Assembly (NCBI GenBank): GCA_005791535.1 | Contig: SXWH01000101.1 | Span: forward strand, 1-55,748 | Direction of reading: 5' to 3' | Source of the DNA: Verrucomicrobiaceae bacterium | Lineage (GTDB): Bacteria; Verrucomicrobiota; Verrucomicrobiia; Chthoniobacterales; Chthoniobacteraceae | Length of the DNA: 55,748 nucleotides | Position numbers and translations under genes: made by a program | In this document: piece by piece, positions 44,230 to 53,262 of the stretch | Layout of the letters: each line of letters begins with the position of its first letter | Position numbering within the stretch: the stretch's first letter is position 1 | The notes under the pieces: generated by a model | What the model was told of the DNA's origin: nothing | The model's input: only the letters and a program-made list of their open reading frames with translations | Databases searched by the model: none

Positions 44230-46539
44230 ATGACCCGTTCGCTTCTTCTCATCGCCCTCGCATGCACCGCAGTTCTTCGTGCCGACGACGTTCCGCTTGG
44301 CCCGGATGGAAAGCCGCGTTTCGGGCACAGTTCGCACGGCGAGGCATTCGATGAAGGACCGCGTCAAGCCGCCTCGCTGCTGCCGGGAATGGGCAACGCG
44401 CATTTTGCCGTGACGACGAAATCCGAGGAGGCGGCCAAGTTCTTCGACCAGGGAGTCGCCCAGCTCCACGGGTTCTGGTACTACGAATCCGAGCGCTCGT
44501 TCCGTCAGGTCCTCAAACTCGATCCGGACTGCGCAATGGCCTACTGGGGCCTCACGCTGTCGAATCAAAACAACGAGAAGCGGAGCGCTGAATTCATCAA
44601 GGAAGCGCTCAAGCGAAAAGACAAGGCGAGTCCACGCGAGCAGGCGTGGATTTCGGCTTATCACGAAGCTTACTCCGACGGAAAAGCGATGACGCCGGAG
44701 AAGAGGAAGAAGCTCGTGAAGGCGCTGGAGAAACTCATCTTCGAGTTTCCGGACGATATCGAAGCACGGGCCTTTCTCGTGTTCCATCTTTGGGACAATG
44801 CACAAAAGGGCATCGCCCACAGCAGCCACACTGCGACGGAGGCCCTTGCGCAGTCGGTGCTCGCGAAGAATCCCGAGCATCCCGGCATTCATCATTACCT
44901 GATTCATCTGTGGAATTACGAAGATGACCGCCGCGCGCTCAAAAGCGCAGCAGTCCTCGGTCAGACGGCGCAAGGCATCGCGCACATGTGGCACATGCCC
45001 GGCCACACATTCACGCGCCTGAAGCGCTACGCCGATGCGGTCTGGCAGCAGGAAGCCAGCGCCCGCACGGACCACGCACACATGGCGGCGGCGCGAATCA
45101 TGCCGGAGCAAATCCACAACTACGCGCACAATAACGACTGGCTTGTTGAGAATCTCTCCTTCATCGGCCGCATCCGCGACGCGATCGATCTTGCGAAAAA
45201 CATGGTGGAACTTCCCCGCCTCGCCAAAGGCCACGTCCTCGTCGGACGCGACGGTTATGCGGAATCGAATACCGGCTTCCAGATGGGGCGCCGTCGCCTT
45301 CTTGATGTCCTATTAAATTGGGGAATGTGGGAGGACCTGCTGGCGCTCGACGGAACCCAGTATCTGGAACCGAGCGAAGATCCCACCGAAGACGGACGCC
45401 GCCTTCGTGCGCTGGCCGTTGCTGCCTATCAGACGAACAACATCGCGAAAGGCGACGAGAAGATGGCTGCAATCGAGAACGCCATTTCCACCGCCAAACG
45501 CCAGCGCTTCGAATCCGCCGACGCAGCCGAAGAAGACGCCAAGAAGGGCGGGCGCGACGCAAACAAGGCGATGGCCGATGCATTGCAGAAGTTTTCCCAG
45601 AAGATTGAAACGCTCGAACGCTACCGCAACGAAGCACAACTCTACAAAGCCATCGCCGAAGCAAAGCCGATGCTGGAAATCAAACCGATGCTTGAAAAGG
45701 TGAAAGAGATTCCGCCCATTCGGCTCTCGCGCCTCCATCTCAAGCTCGGAGACCAGAAGGCCGCGCTGGAGCAGGCCGAACGGGGAGCAAAGGACACCGA
45801 CGGACAGGTTCTTCCGCTCGCGAATCTCGCAGACATTCAGTGGCGCTCGGGCAAAAAGGACGAGGCGCGCGCCACATTTGAGAAGCTGCGCCCTCTTTGC
45901 GCCCAGGCGGATCTCGGCAATATCAATTTCACACGGCTGAAGCCGATCATTGACGACCTGAAGTTACCCGCCGACTGGCGTCCGAAGCTTGAGTATCAGG
46001 GCGACTCCGGAGTCAGGCCCGATCTCGCAAAGCTTGGGCCCTTCCGCTGGTCACCCTACGCCGCACCGGACTGGCTGGCAGTCGATCTTCAGGGCAAGAC
46101 GCGCACCTCCGCGGACTACAAAGGCAAACCCTACCTGCTTGTTTTCTATCTAGGCAGCGGATGCTCGCATTGCATCGAGCAATTGAACGCGCTCGGACCG
46201 GTCGCCAAGGACTATAGTGCTGCCGGCATCGACATCATCGCCGTGAGCACCGACAACGCAGGCGACCTCAACAAAACCTTCGTGCAGGCGAAGGACGCTC
46301 AGGGATTCCCGTTCCCGATTGTCGCAGATCCGGGCCTCGCTGCTTTCAAGGCCTATCGTGCATTCGACGACTTCGAGAACCAGTCGCTGCACGGAACGTT
46401 TCTTATCGATTCCAGCGGCTACGTGCGCTGGCAGGATATTTCCAGCCAGCCGTTCAGCGACGTGAAATGGCTTCTCGGCGAAAGCAAACGCCTCCTCGCG
46501 ATGCCTGTCGGACAGAGCGTCGGAACGGTACGTAACTAG
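44230..46539 (+). CDS. TPR protein with C-terminal redoxin domain
   Basis: From ATG 44230 the 769-residue product has a signal peptide ending LRA|DD. The N-terminal two-thirds is TPR-like (FWYYESERSFRQVLKLDPDCAMAYWGL, REQAWISAYHEAY, HLWNYEDDRRALKSAAVLG). The last 160 residues form a thioredoxin/AhpC-TSA-type domain with the CSHC redox pair at C645 and C648 (LGSGCSHCIEQLNALG). It is probably an exported thiol-disulfide enzyme or peroxiredoxin-like protein anchored by protein interactions through the TPR. Substrate unknown. Confidence 0.88.
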   Translation: MTRSLLLIALACTAVLRADDVPLGPDGKPRFGHSSHGEAFDEGPRQAASLLPGMGNAHFAVTTKSEEAAKFFDQGVAQLHGFWYYESERSFRQVLKLDPDCAMAYWGLTLSNQNNEKRSAEFIKEALKRKDKASPREQAWISAYHEAYSDGKAMTPEKRKKLVKALEKLIFEFPDDIEARAFLVFHLWDNAQKGIAHSSHTATEALAQSVLAKNPEHPGIHHYLIHLWNYEDDRRALKSAAVLGQTAQGIAHMWHMPGHTFTRLKRYADAVWQQEASARTDHAHMAAARIMPEQIHNYAHNNDWLVENLSFIGRIRDAIDLAKNMVELPRLAKGHVLVGRDGYAESNTGFQMGRRRLLDVLLNWGMWEDLLALDGTQYLEPSEDPTEDGRRLRALAVAAYQTNNIAKGDEKMAAIENAISTAKRQRFESADAAEEDAKKGGRDANKAMADALQKFSQKIETLERYRNEAQLYKAIAEAKPMLEIKPMLEKVKEIPPIRLSRLHLKLGDQKAALEQAERGAKDTDGQVLPLANLADIQWRSGKKDEARATFEKLRPLCAQADLGNINFTRLKPIIDDLKLPADWRPKLEYQGDSGVRPDLAKLGPFRWSPYAAPDWLAVDLQGKTRTSADYKGKPYLLVFYLGSGCSHCIEQLNALGPVAKDYSAAGIDIIAVSTDNAGDLNKTFVQAKDAQGFPFPIVADPGLAAFKAYRAFDDFENQSLHGTFLIDSSGYVRWQDISSQPFSDVKWLLGESKRLLAMPVGQSVGTVRN

Positions 46540-46575
46540 CCTCGCTCAGCGGACTTCCAATCTGCCCATTTTTGC

Positions 46576-47046
46576 ATGCGTCTCGTCGTTATCATATTGC
46601 TCGCGACTCTCGCACTGCTTTTTCGGGCCTCGTCCGCGGAGCCGGCATCCGCCGCGTCGAACAAGCGCGTCGAGATCGACAAGACCTCGCAATTGCTAAC
46701 CGCGTTCGAAGGCGACCGGATCGTGCTGCAATCCAGAATCAGCACGGGAAAATGGGATCGCTCAACACCCATCGGCGACTTCGCAGTACTCGGCAAGGAG
46801 CGCATGCATTACTCCACCCGCTACAACAATGCCCCCATGCCCTACAGCCTGCGCATCAACGGCCACATTTTCATCCACGGGTATAAGGACGTGCCGGCGT
46901 ACCCAGCATCGCACGGCTGCATACGCGTTCCACTCGGAAAGGAAAATCCCGCCAGCCAACTCTTCGAGTGGGCCGAGGTTGGCACGCCCGTTCGAGTCTT
47001 CGGAAAATGGGAAAAGCCGGACAAAAAGAAATCAACTGCCGACTGA
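46576..47046 (+). CDS. L,D-transpeptidase (YkuD family)
   Basis: The 156-residue product has an N-terminal hydrophobic leader (VVIILLATLALLFRASSA) and one YkuD catalytic domain. The active-site block is YPASHGCIRVP with Cys115, and His101 of FIHGYK is likewise conserved. YkuD enzymes form 3-3 peptidoglycan crosslinks or attach proteins to peptidoglycan. The enzyme is short and lacks a LysM or other binding domain. It follows the TPR-redoxin gene by 36 bp on the same strand, so cotranscription is possible. Confidence 0.9.
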   Translation: MRLVVIILLATLALLFRASSAEPASAASNKRVEIDKTSQLLTAFEGDRIVLQSRISTGKWDRSTPIGDFAVLGKERMHYSTRYNNAPMPYSLRINGHIFIHGYKDVPAYPASHGCIRVPLGKENPASQLFEWAEVGTPVRVFGKWEKPDKKKSTAD

Positions 47047-47053
47047 GGAAGAG

Positions 47054-47128
47054 TGGCGACCCTACGGGGAATCGAACCCCGGTTACTCCCGTGAAAGGGG
47101 AGTGTCCTAACCGCTAGACGATAGGGTC
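47054..47128 (-). tRNA. tRNA-Glu (TTC anticodon)
   Basis: The reverse strand folds as a cloverleaf: acceptor GACCCTA/TAGGGTC, anticodon stem CTCCC/GGGAG with loop CTTTCAC (anticodon TTC), T-arm CGGGGTTCGATTCCCCG. Discriminator G, followed by an encoded CCA. It lies 8 bp after the L,D-transpeptidase stop on the opposite strand. Confidence 0.96.
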
Positions 47129-47254
47129 ACTCGCTTGAAGGGCGGCGTTTCTAGCCCAATCTCCGAAGGAATCAAGCGTTTTCCTGCGGCAAAAACGCTC
47201 ATGGAGCTATGAGCACTTGCACATCACATCCGGCATCGGTATCCAAAGACCAAC

Positions 47255-47719
47255 ATGCTGAACCTGTTCCGCCGCTGGAGAATTGCGAAAGCCTTCGGCC
47301 GCTACATCTCCCCTGAAGCTGCACGAAAAATTGCCGACACTCCAACGGACTTCTCCAACGTCCATCAGCGGGTCATGAACATTGTCTTGGTTGCGATTCC
47401 CCCACCCGACTCGGCGACTTACTCCGGCCGAGCGGGATTGGCCGCCGATATCGCACTGAAGCTCGATGGTGTAATTTACAGCCTGCTTCCGATTGTAGTG
47501 GCGTCATTTGAACTAGATTCCTCCGCGCGCACACGTTTCATCTCCGATGTTCAGGATGCGATCCCGGAAGCCTCCATCGTTCACGGCAACGTTACTGTTG
47601 GCACCGGCATTTTCGGCAGCAGAACTCGATTTGATTTCGGCCCGTGGTGGCCCGGATTGCTCGACGCCCTCAGAGTGGTGACGACGTTATCTCCCGGGGA
47701 GATTCGGGAACTTACTTAA
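47255..47719 (+). CDS. Hypothetical protein with a cyclase-linker-like N-terminus
   Basis: The 154-residue product begins MLNLFRRWRIAKAFGRYISP and continues EAARKIADTP. The FGRYISPEAARKI phrase resembles the linker that precedes class III adenylate/guanylate cyclase domains, but no cyclase catalytic motif follows. The middle has a beta-alpha pattern (NIVLVAIPPPD, LDGVIYSLLPIVVASFE) and the end is GPWWPGLLDALRVVTTLSPG. It may be a diverged cyclase remnant or an unrelated small protein. It lies alone between tRNA-Glu and the convergent five-heme cytochrome gene. Function unknown. Confidence 0.65.
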   Translation: MLNLFRRWRIAKAFGRYISPEAARKIADTPTDFSNVHQRVMNIVLVAIPPPDSATYSGRAGLAADIALKLDGVIYSLLPIVVASFELDSSARTRFISDVQDAIPEASIVHGNVTVGTGIFGSRTRFDFGPWWPGLLDALRVVTTLSPGEIRELT

Positions 47720-47778
47720 TCTTGAAGTCCCCTCCACGCGTCCGAAAACACGCTGGCAACTGCGGCGATGGACATCAG

Positions 47779-50490
47779 CTACCAGCGATACTCGAGCGAC
47801 AGCGCTGTACGTCCCTTCGGCAGCACGAGAGGGATTAGCACATCACCGTTCTCCCCGTCGCGGATGACTCCCTTGTGTTCGCTCGTGATGCGGAGCTGGA
47901 GTTTGTCGACCGCAAACGAACGCTCTCCGGACGGCACAATCTTCTTCCCGGCAGCGGCGCGGAAATAGAATTGCGATTGCGCAGTCGGTGTATCGAAGCG
48001 CAGCGTGCGCTTGAAGAATGCCTTCCCTTCCGAATCGCGGGCATCCTCGAAAAAGTCCTCCACCACGATTTCACCGTACGCGTAGCGAAAGGTCGGCCGC
48101 CGTGAGGTATCGAGCCAATAACCGAGAAACTGATACCCGTGGTCCTGGGGGAATGCGTGATTTGTCTTCCCCTTGTACGGCCAGCTCCCGTCGAGAGAAT
48201 CCAGACGGTGAAACGGGATTCCGGGCGGAAACGAAATCGAGTCTGTCCCACGTGGCTGGAAGGAACCGTGGTCCACGTTTGCAAAATCCCCTTTCCACAG
48301 CTGCCGAAGCGCCATCTCACCGGAATCAAACGCCAGACTGACGCGCTCCGGATAGCCCACGGCAATTCCACGATATCCAGCCGGTCCACGACCGCGGCAG
48401 AGTTCGGTGGTGTCGCCCACGCGGAGTTCGTTGGATTGCCGGGAAAGCCCGACCGGCTTTTTCGCACGGATGCCGTCTTCCAGATAGGTCCAAAGCGCAT
48501 CGATTTGCAGCGCAGTATCGCCCCCGAGAATCGCGGGCCGGGTCGATTGCCCATCCGGCCAGAAACTCGGCATGATCACCGTCGGGTGGAATCGCGACGG
48601 CTGCCGCATGTACAGCGCGAACCAGTTCTTCCTCAAACGCTCCGTCACCCGGGCAATATCGAGGGCACTCATTTCACCGGATTTCTGGCCATTGAACTCA
48701 TGGCACGCGATGCAACTCAGTCCCTTGGTTCCGATCATCTCGTATCCGGCGGCCTTGGATTCCTGAATGTTCGCAACCTTTGGAAGCACGGCATTCTCCA
48801 ACTGATCGACCTTGCCAAACAGTTCCACCAGGTTCCCGACGTTCGCTTCGCCAAACTGCGGCATCGCGGCCTCGACATAGTCGCGCTGCCGTTTGCCGCG
48901 CAGAAGCACCTCGGCAATCCATTCGGGCTTCAGCTTCGCGCCCACATGCGAAAGCGGTGGTGGAATCCGGCCCTGGTCGCCGAGCGCCGGCTGGGTTCCG
49001 GTGAAAAGTGCGTTTCTCTCCGGCGCTATTCCGCCGAGTCCAGTCCGCTCGTGGCAGGCGATGCAGTTGAATGTCACCAGCGTCTTCGCGACCTGCTTCG
49101 CGTCATCCAGCGATGGCTTCGCGGCAATGGGCAGAGCCTGCTTGATCACCGCACGCTGCGCGGCGCTGAGTACAAAACGCGGGACACCAGCAGGCGATTC
49201 ACCGAGGCAGCCGCGGGAGGCATCGAGCTTGGAGAGCGCCGTCGCGGGCTTTGGCGCGATTCGCAAATCGTCGTGACAGTTGGCGCAGCCCAATAGCGCG
49301 AAGTGCTCACGCCCGCGAGCGGCCAGCGTGGAATCGACGTTCAACGGCTGGAATGCAGCGATGGGCTCGTTTGAAACCGACAGTATCGCAGACGGAATCG
49401 GACCACGCGGGAACTGCGGCCCTTCCATCTCAAGCGACAACTTCGCCTCCCGCCCCGTGTGAAAATACGTGAACTGAATCTTTCGCCATCCGGACGCGAG
49501 TTCCGCCGCGCCTTCGAGTTGCTTCGTGCCCCGACGATCGCTCGGCTCCTGTTCGATGATCGGCTTCCCGTCAATCAACAGCGAGCCGCCGTTCATCGTG
49601 GCAAAAAACCGATAGCGACCCGCTGTTCCAACGTTCAACCATCCGTCGTATCGAATCGCCGTGTGCTGCGGCAGTTTGCCCGACTGGAGACTCTCAAGCG
49701 CGAAATCACCCACATGCCCGGCCCGCTCCGCCTTCACTTTTTCGCTCGCCAATCCATCCCACACATCTCCGCGATAAAGCGTGTAATTCAGCGCCCCGGG
49801 AACGCGCGTATCCTGCAAAAGAAAGTGCGCAATCCGCTCCATATCCTGCCCGCCGAGTCGCATGTCGGGCATCCGCCCCGAAGGCCGGCTGGCGTGAGGC
49901 TGGCGCAAAAACTCCACGAGGCTCTTGAAGCTGTATTTCCTCTCCAGCGCGCCAAGCGGCACGGAGTTCGCCGTCAGCGTTTCCATTCCCTTTTCATCAC
50001 GTGGCGAGTGGCACGCGGCGCAGCCACGCGAGTGAAACAACCGACTCCCCTGCTCCGCCGCCACGGCATCCGGCGCATGCAACGAAAAGTCGTTCTTTTT
50101 CAGCGAGAGGAGAAAATGGGTAAGCTCCCGCGACGTCTGCGCCTTCTGCCCGGCATCGAGGCTGCCCAGCATGTCAGGCATCGATGTGCCGGGCTTTTTG
50201 CCGTGCGGATCTGCGATGAACGCCTCAAGCCAAGCGGGATTCACGCGGGAGCCGATGTCCGCCAGCCGCGGCGCCTTCTTCGAGCGCGAAGCAAGGTCCG
50301 GTCCGGCGTCATGACACGCCGCGCAGTTCAATTCCTCGATCATCACGAGTCCCTTCAAATCCGGATCGAGCTTGCTCGACTCCACTGCGGGAAAAACAGG
50401 CGCCGCCGCAAGACCGGACCCCGCAGGAAGAAGAAGTACCGACAAAAGCGGCATCAAACGCGAGCGAACCTGTTTCCGGAAAGAGTGCAT
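47779..50490 (-). CDS. Exported five-heme c-type cytochrome with PA14-like region
   Basis: The 903-residue product has a signal peptide (MPLLSVLLLPAGSGLAAA) and five CxxCH motifs: C56-H60, C157-H161, C402-H406, C476-H480 and C593-H597. Between hemes 2 and 3, residues of about 235-360 look PA14-like (LYRGDVWDG, YDGWLNVGTAGRYRFFATMNG, GSLLIDGKPII), a carbohydrate-binding fold. The last 200 residues are beta-rich and lack heme (SFPPGIPFHRLDSLDG). The protein is a likely periplasmic electron-transfer or oxidase component acting on a glycan or other polymer. It converges on the small gene at 47255. Confidence 0.9.
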   Translation of the reverse strand: MHSFRKQVRSRLMPLLSVLLLPAGSGLAAAPVFPAVESSKLDPDLKGLVMIEELNCAACHDAGPDLASRSKKAPRLADIGSRVNPAWLEAFIADPHGKKPGTSMPDMLGSLDAGQKAQTSRELTHFLLSLKKNDFSLHAPDAVAAEQGSRLFHSRGCAACHSPRDEKGMETLTANSVPLGALERKYSFKSLVEFLRQPHASRPSGRMPDMRLGGQDMERIAHFLLQDTRVPGALNYTLYRGDVWDGLASEKVKAERAGHVGDFALESLQSGKLPQHTAIRYDGWLNVGTAGRYRFFATMNGGSLLIDGKPIIEQEPSDRRGTKQLEGAAELASGWRKIQFTYFHTGREAKLSLEMEGPQFPRGPIPSAILSVSNEPIAAFQPLNVDSTLAARGREHFALLGCANCHDDLRIAPKPATALSKLDASRGCLGESPAGVPRFVLSAAQRAVIKQALPIAAKPSLDDAKQVAKTLVTFNCIACHERTGLGGIAPERNALFTGTQPALGDQGRIPPPLSHVGAKLKPEWIAEVLLRGKRQRDYVEAAMPQFGEANVGNLVELFGKVDQLENAVLPKVANIQESKAAGYEMIGTKGLSCIACHEFNGQKSGEMSALDIARVTERLRKNWFALYMRQPSRFHPTVIMPSFWPDGQSTRPAILGGDTALQIDALWTYLEDGIRAKKPVGLSRQSNELRVGDTTELCRGRGPAGYRGIAVGYPERVSLAFDSGEMALRQLWKGDFANVDHGSFQPRGTDSISFPPGIPFHRLDSLDGSWPYKGKTNHAFPQDHGYQFLGYWLDTSRRPTFRYAYGEIVVEDFFEDARDSEGKAFFKRTLRFDTPTAQSQFYFRAAAGKKIVPSGERSFAVDKLQLRITSEHKGVIRDGENGDVLIPLVLPKGRTALSLEYRW

Positions 50491-50540
50491 GCGGGATGGC
50501 GTTTAGTGCAAACAACGGGGATCAAGCGAGGGATTTTCAG

Positions 50541-50617
50541 TGGTCGGGCTGGCGAGATTTGAACTCGCGGCCTCTTCGTCCCGAACGAAGCGCTCTACCC
50601 AGCTGAGCCACAGCCCG
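50541..50617 (-). tRNA. tRNA-Pro (CGG anticodon)
   Basis: The reverse strand gives a cloverleaf beginning with the C1-G72 pair typical of bacterial tRNA-Pro: acceptor CGGGCTG/CAGCCCG, anticodon stem CTTCG/CGAAG with loop TTCGGGA (anticodon CGG), T-arm GCGAGTTCAAATCTCGC, discriminator A and an encoded CCA. It lies 50 bp upstream of the five-heme cytochrome gene on the same strand. Confidence 0.96.
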
Positions 50618-50698
50618 TGTACTGAAAGGAGCGGCAATTAAGCCGCCGTTTCGAAGTTGGTCAACTGCAAAGACAGCGACTCCGGGACGCTGCGTTGG

Positions 50699-51619
50699 TC
50701 ACTTTCCGTAAACCCGCCGCCATGCTTCGAAGGTGTTCAGGTGAACGCGGACGACCTTCGAAATGTCGGTCGTGTAGCCACCGGCGAGGACCCATGCGAC
50801 CGGGATTCCCGACGCCTTTGCAAAACGGAAAACGGCTTCGTCTCGCGCGAGTAGGTCGTCGTGATTGAGCGCGAGCGGCGAGTATGGGTCTTCGAAGTAC
50901 GGGTCGGCCCCGGCCTGGTAGAGCAGCACGTTGGGCTTCCATGCGGCGATTCGCGGCAGGGCGTCTTCCATGATCGAGAGCATTGTCGAGCGGTCGCAAC
51001 CGGCCGGGAGCGCGAACGAGTGATGATTGTCGCCATCTTCGTGGTGCCGCACCGTCACGTCGCGGTGGGGCACGTTCGCGTGGTAGTCGTTTCCGTAAAT
51101 GGACACCTGCATCATGTGCGGACGCGTCGCGGCGAGTTGCGCCGTTCCGTTCCCGTAATGCAGGTCCATGTCGAGCACCGCCACGCGGGACGCCTCGCCT
51201 GCTGCGAGCAGTGCGTCGGCGGTGATCGCGAGGCCGTTGAAAGTGCAGAATCCTTCGCCGTGGTCCGCGCACGCGTGATGAAACCCGCTCACGAGCGCCG
51301 CCGATACTCCATCCTTCAAAGCCTGGCGGGCCGCCGCGAGGCATCCGCCGCTGGTGAGGCAGACGCTTGGGAACAGTTCGGGCGACCACGGAAACTTCTG
51401 CGACTCGGCGAGTGCGCGCGGCTCACCGGTGCGGATTGCGTCGATATATTCCGTCGTATGAACGCGCGCGATGTCCTGCAAACCCACGGCCTGCGGCTCC
51501 GCGAGCCGGATATCCGGCGCACCACGGAGCGCATCGGCGACGAGTCCGAACTTCCGGATCGGCATGATGTGCTCGCCAATCGGCGCTGCATATCGTGGAT
51601 GGTAGAATGTCGTGAGCAT
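50699..51619 (-). CDS. Histone deacetylase family protein (AcuC/HDAC-like amidohydrolase)
   Basis: The 306-residue product from ATG 51619 has the arginase/deacetylase fold signatures: GFHHACADHGEGFC with the His114-His115 pair, the zinc-binding DMDLHYGNG (Asp152, His154), a further Asp in YQAGADPYFED, and the AGGY tyrosine that stabilises the transition state. Bacterial members deacetylate acetyl-lysine proteins, acetylpolyamines or small acetyl amides. No signal peptide is present. It lies 47 bp downstream of the cytochrome-WD40 gene on the same strand, which is an odd pairing. Substrate unknown. Confidence 0.9.
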   Translation of the reverse strand: MLTTFYHPRYAAPIGEHIMPIRKFGLVADALRGAPDIRLAEPQAVGLQDIARVHTTEYIDAIRTGEPRALAESQKFPWSPELFPSVCLTSGGCLAAARQALKDGVSAALVSGFHHACADHGEGFCTFNGLAITADALLAAGEASRVAVLDMDLHYGNGTAQLAATRPHMMQVSIYGNDYHANVPHRDVTVRHHEDGDNHHSFALPAGCDRSTMLSIMEDALPRIAAWKPNVLLYQAGADPYFEDPYSPLALNHDDLLARDEAVFRFAKASGIPVAWVLAGGYTTDISKVVRVHLNTFEAWRRVYGK

Positions 51620-51666
51620 CACGCGCCGACCATGGCAGAGCGGCGATTTCCGCGCAATTGCCGCCA

Positions 51667-53166
51667 CTACTTGAGCGGAACCGGCACGAACTCCTTCATC
51701 ACTTTCAGGTCCGCCGGATTCAAAAAGCGGATCATCCCGTCCTCGCCCGCCACCGCGAGCGTTGAGCCGTCGGGTTTGTAGCGGAGCGCGTAGATTCCAC
51801 CGGGCAGCGTTGCGGATGCGAGCTGCTTCGTCTCGCTGTGGTAGTGGTCGTCCAGCCGCTTCTTCTCGTCGTCCGTCCGGCCGCCGAAGTCCTTGCCTTC
51901 GATGCGCACAAACTCGTCCGGCATCTCAGTGTTGAAGTCGTAGTTAAAGCGCGTGACGTATCCCTTTCCATCGAGCGAGGAGCCGGCGGTGAATGATTTC
52001 CCGTCCGGCGCGAACTGCACCGCGTAGATGCGGCCCTCCATCGCGGGCCATTTGCGGATGCACAGTGCGTTGTCGCCGATTCGCCGCTGCGTCTTCCGGT
52101 TGAGACGGTAAACACTCGGCACGCCGTCCGAGCTTCCGAGCGCGAATTCGTCCCGCTCGGGATGCCGCGAGACGGAATGGATGCCGCCCCGGAGCGCGCC
52201 CGGCGTGATGCTGGTGATGTTGTCCACAAACCGCTGCGTCGCGACTTCGGTGAGCTTCGCCGTCATATCGCGGCCGACGCTCACGAGGTTCTCGCCTTTG
52301 AGCGTGAACGCCGTGTCGATCACCCAATCGTCGTGCGATGTCTGCTGAAGCACCTGCTGGCCGGTCGCGGAGTCGATTGCGCGCACCGTTTTATCCGGAC
52401 CACCAAAGCTGATGAGCTTTCCATCCGGCGACCAGTTCACGCCGTAGAGCGTGTCGCCGCCTTGCATGGCGCTCAGGATCAAAGTGCGCTTCTCCACGTC
52501 CCACACCTGAATCTCGCCAAACTCCGCAGGCTGTCCGCCGGCGGTTGCGAGGCGCTTTCCATCCGGCGAAAACCGCACGGCCTGAATCCGCTCACCCAGC
52601 CCCACGAGCCGCCCTGCGAGCGCGGAGCCATCGGACTTCCAAAGCAGCACTTCGTGAAAACCCGCCACCGCCAGCAACGTTCCGTCCGGCGAGAAATCGA
52701 TCGATGAAATCACCGGCGGACGCAGATAGACCGGCGGGTGCGCCGCATCGATTTTCTGCCGCGCGTTCTCCGGTGTGTCGTTCTTCGCGCCCTCGGCGAT
52801 CCATTTGCGGATGCGCTCGATGTCCTTGGCCGCGAGCGGCGCCTTCTTCGGCGGCATTTCGGCTTTTCCGTCCACGGGCGTGATCTGGGAGACGAGCATG
52901 GATTCATCGGGCTTCCCGGCGACGACCGCCTTCTTTCCCGTCTCCTTCGCGTCATCGCCGCCTTCCAGCATCCGGGCAAAATCCGTCATCAGATACCCGC
53001 CTTTGCTCTTCGCGGGCTGGTGGCAGCCGTTGCAGTTCGCCTGAAAAATCGGGCGGATGTGCTTGAAGAAACTCACCGGTGCGTTTGGGTCCTCCGCAGG
53101 CGCGCCTTGAAGAATCGGAGCGACGGCGAGTGTCAGGATGGCTGTAAGGCGGGAAAGTCGGGACAT
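51667..53166 (-). CDS. Exported cytochrome c/WD40 propeller protein
   Basis: The 499-residue product has a signal peptide (LSRLTAILTLAVAPILQGAPA), a planctomycete-type cytochrome domain with CNGCH at C45-H49 (RPIFQANCNGCHQ) to about residue 140, and a WD40 propeller over about 150-495 (SSIDFSPDGTLLAVAGFHEV, AVRFSPDGKRLATAGGQ, DSATGQQVLQQTSHDDW, YALRYKPDGSTLAVAGEDG). This cytochrome-WD40 arrangement is common in PVC bacteria and presumed periplasmic. It diverges from pdxH and is followed by the HDAC-like gene. Redox partner not seen. Confidence 0.9.
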   Translation of the reverse strand: MSRLSRLTAILTLAVAPILQGAPAEDPNAPVSFFKHIRPIFQANCNGCHQPAKSKGGYLMTDFARMLEGGDDAKETGKKAVVAGKPDESMLVSQITPVDGKAEMPPKKAPLAAKDIERIRKWIAEGAKNDTPENARQKIDAAHPPVYLRPPVISSIDFSPDGTLLAVAGFHEVLLWKSDGSALAGRLVGLGERIQAVRFSPDGKRLATAGGQPAEFGEIQVWDVEKRTLILSAMQGGDTLYGVNWSPDGKLISFGGPDKTVRAIDSATGQQVLQQTSHDDWVIDTAFTLKGENLVSVGRDMTAKLTEVATQRFVDNITSITPGALRGGIHSVSRHPERDEFALGSSDGVPSVYRLNRKTQRRIGDNALCIRKWPAMEGRIYAVQFAPDGKSFTAGSSLDGKGYVTRFNYDFNTEMPDEFVRIEGKDFGGRTDDEKKRLDDHYHSETKQLASATLPGGIYALRYKPDGSTLAVAGEDGMIRFLNPADLKVMKEFVPVPLK

Positions 53167-53262
53167 GCGGGGAGTTCAACCCGCGGGCTTCGGAAGCATT
53201 AGCGCCCACGCGTGCGGCGGCGGGATTGCATTTCCATGGCCGACGGTGCTTGGATTGCATGC

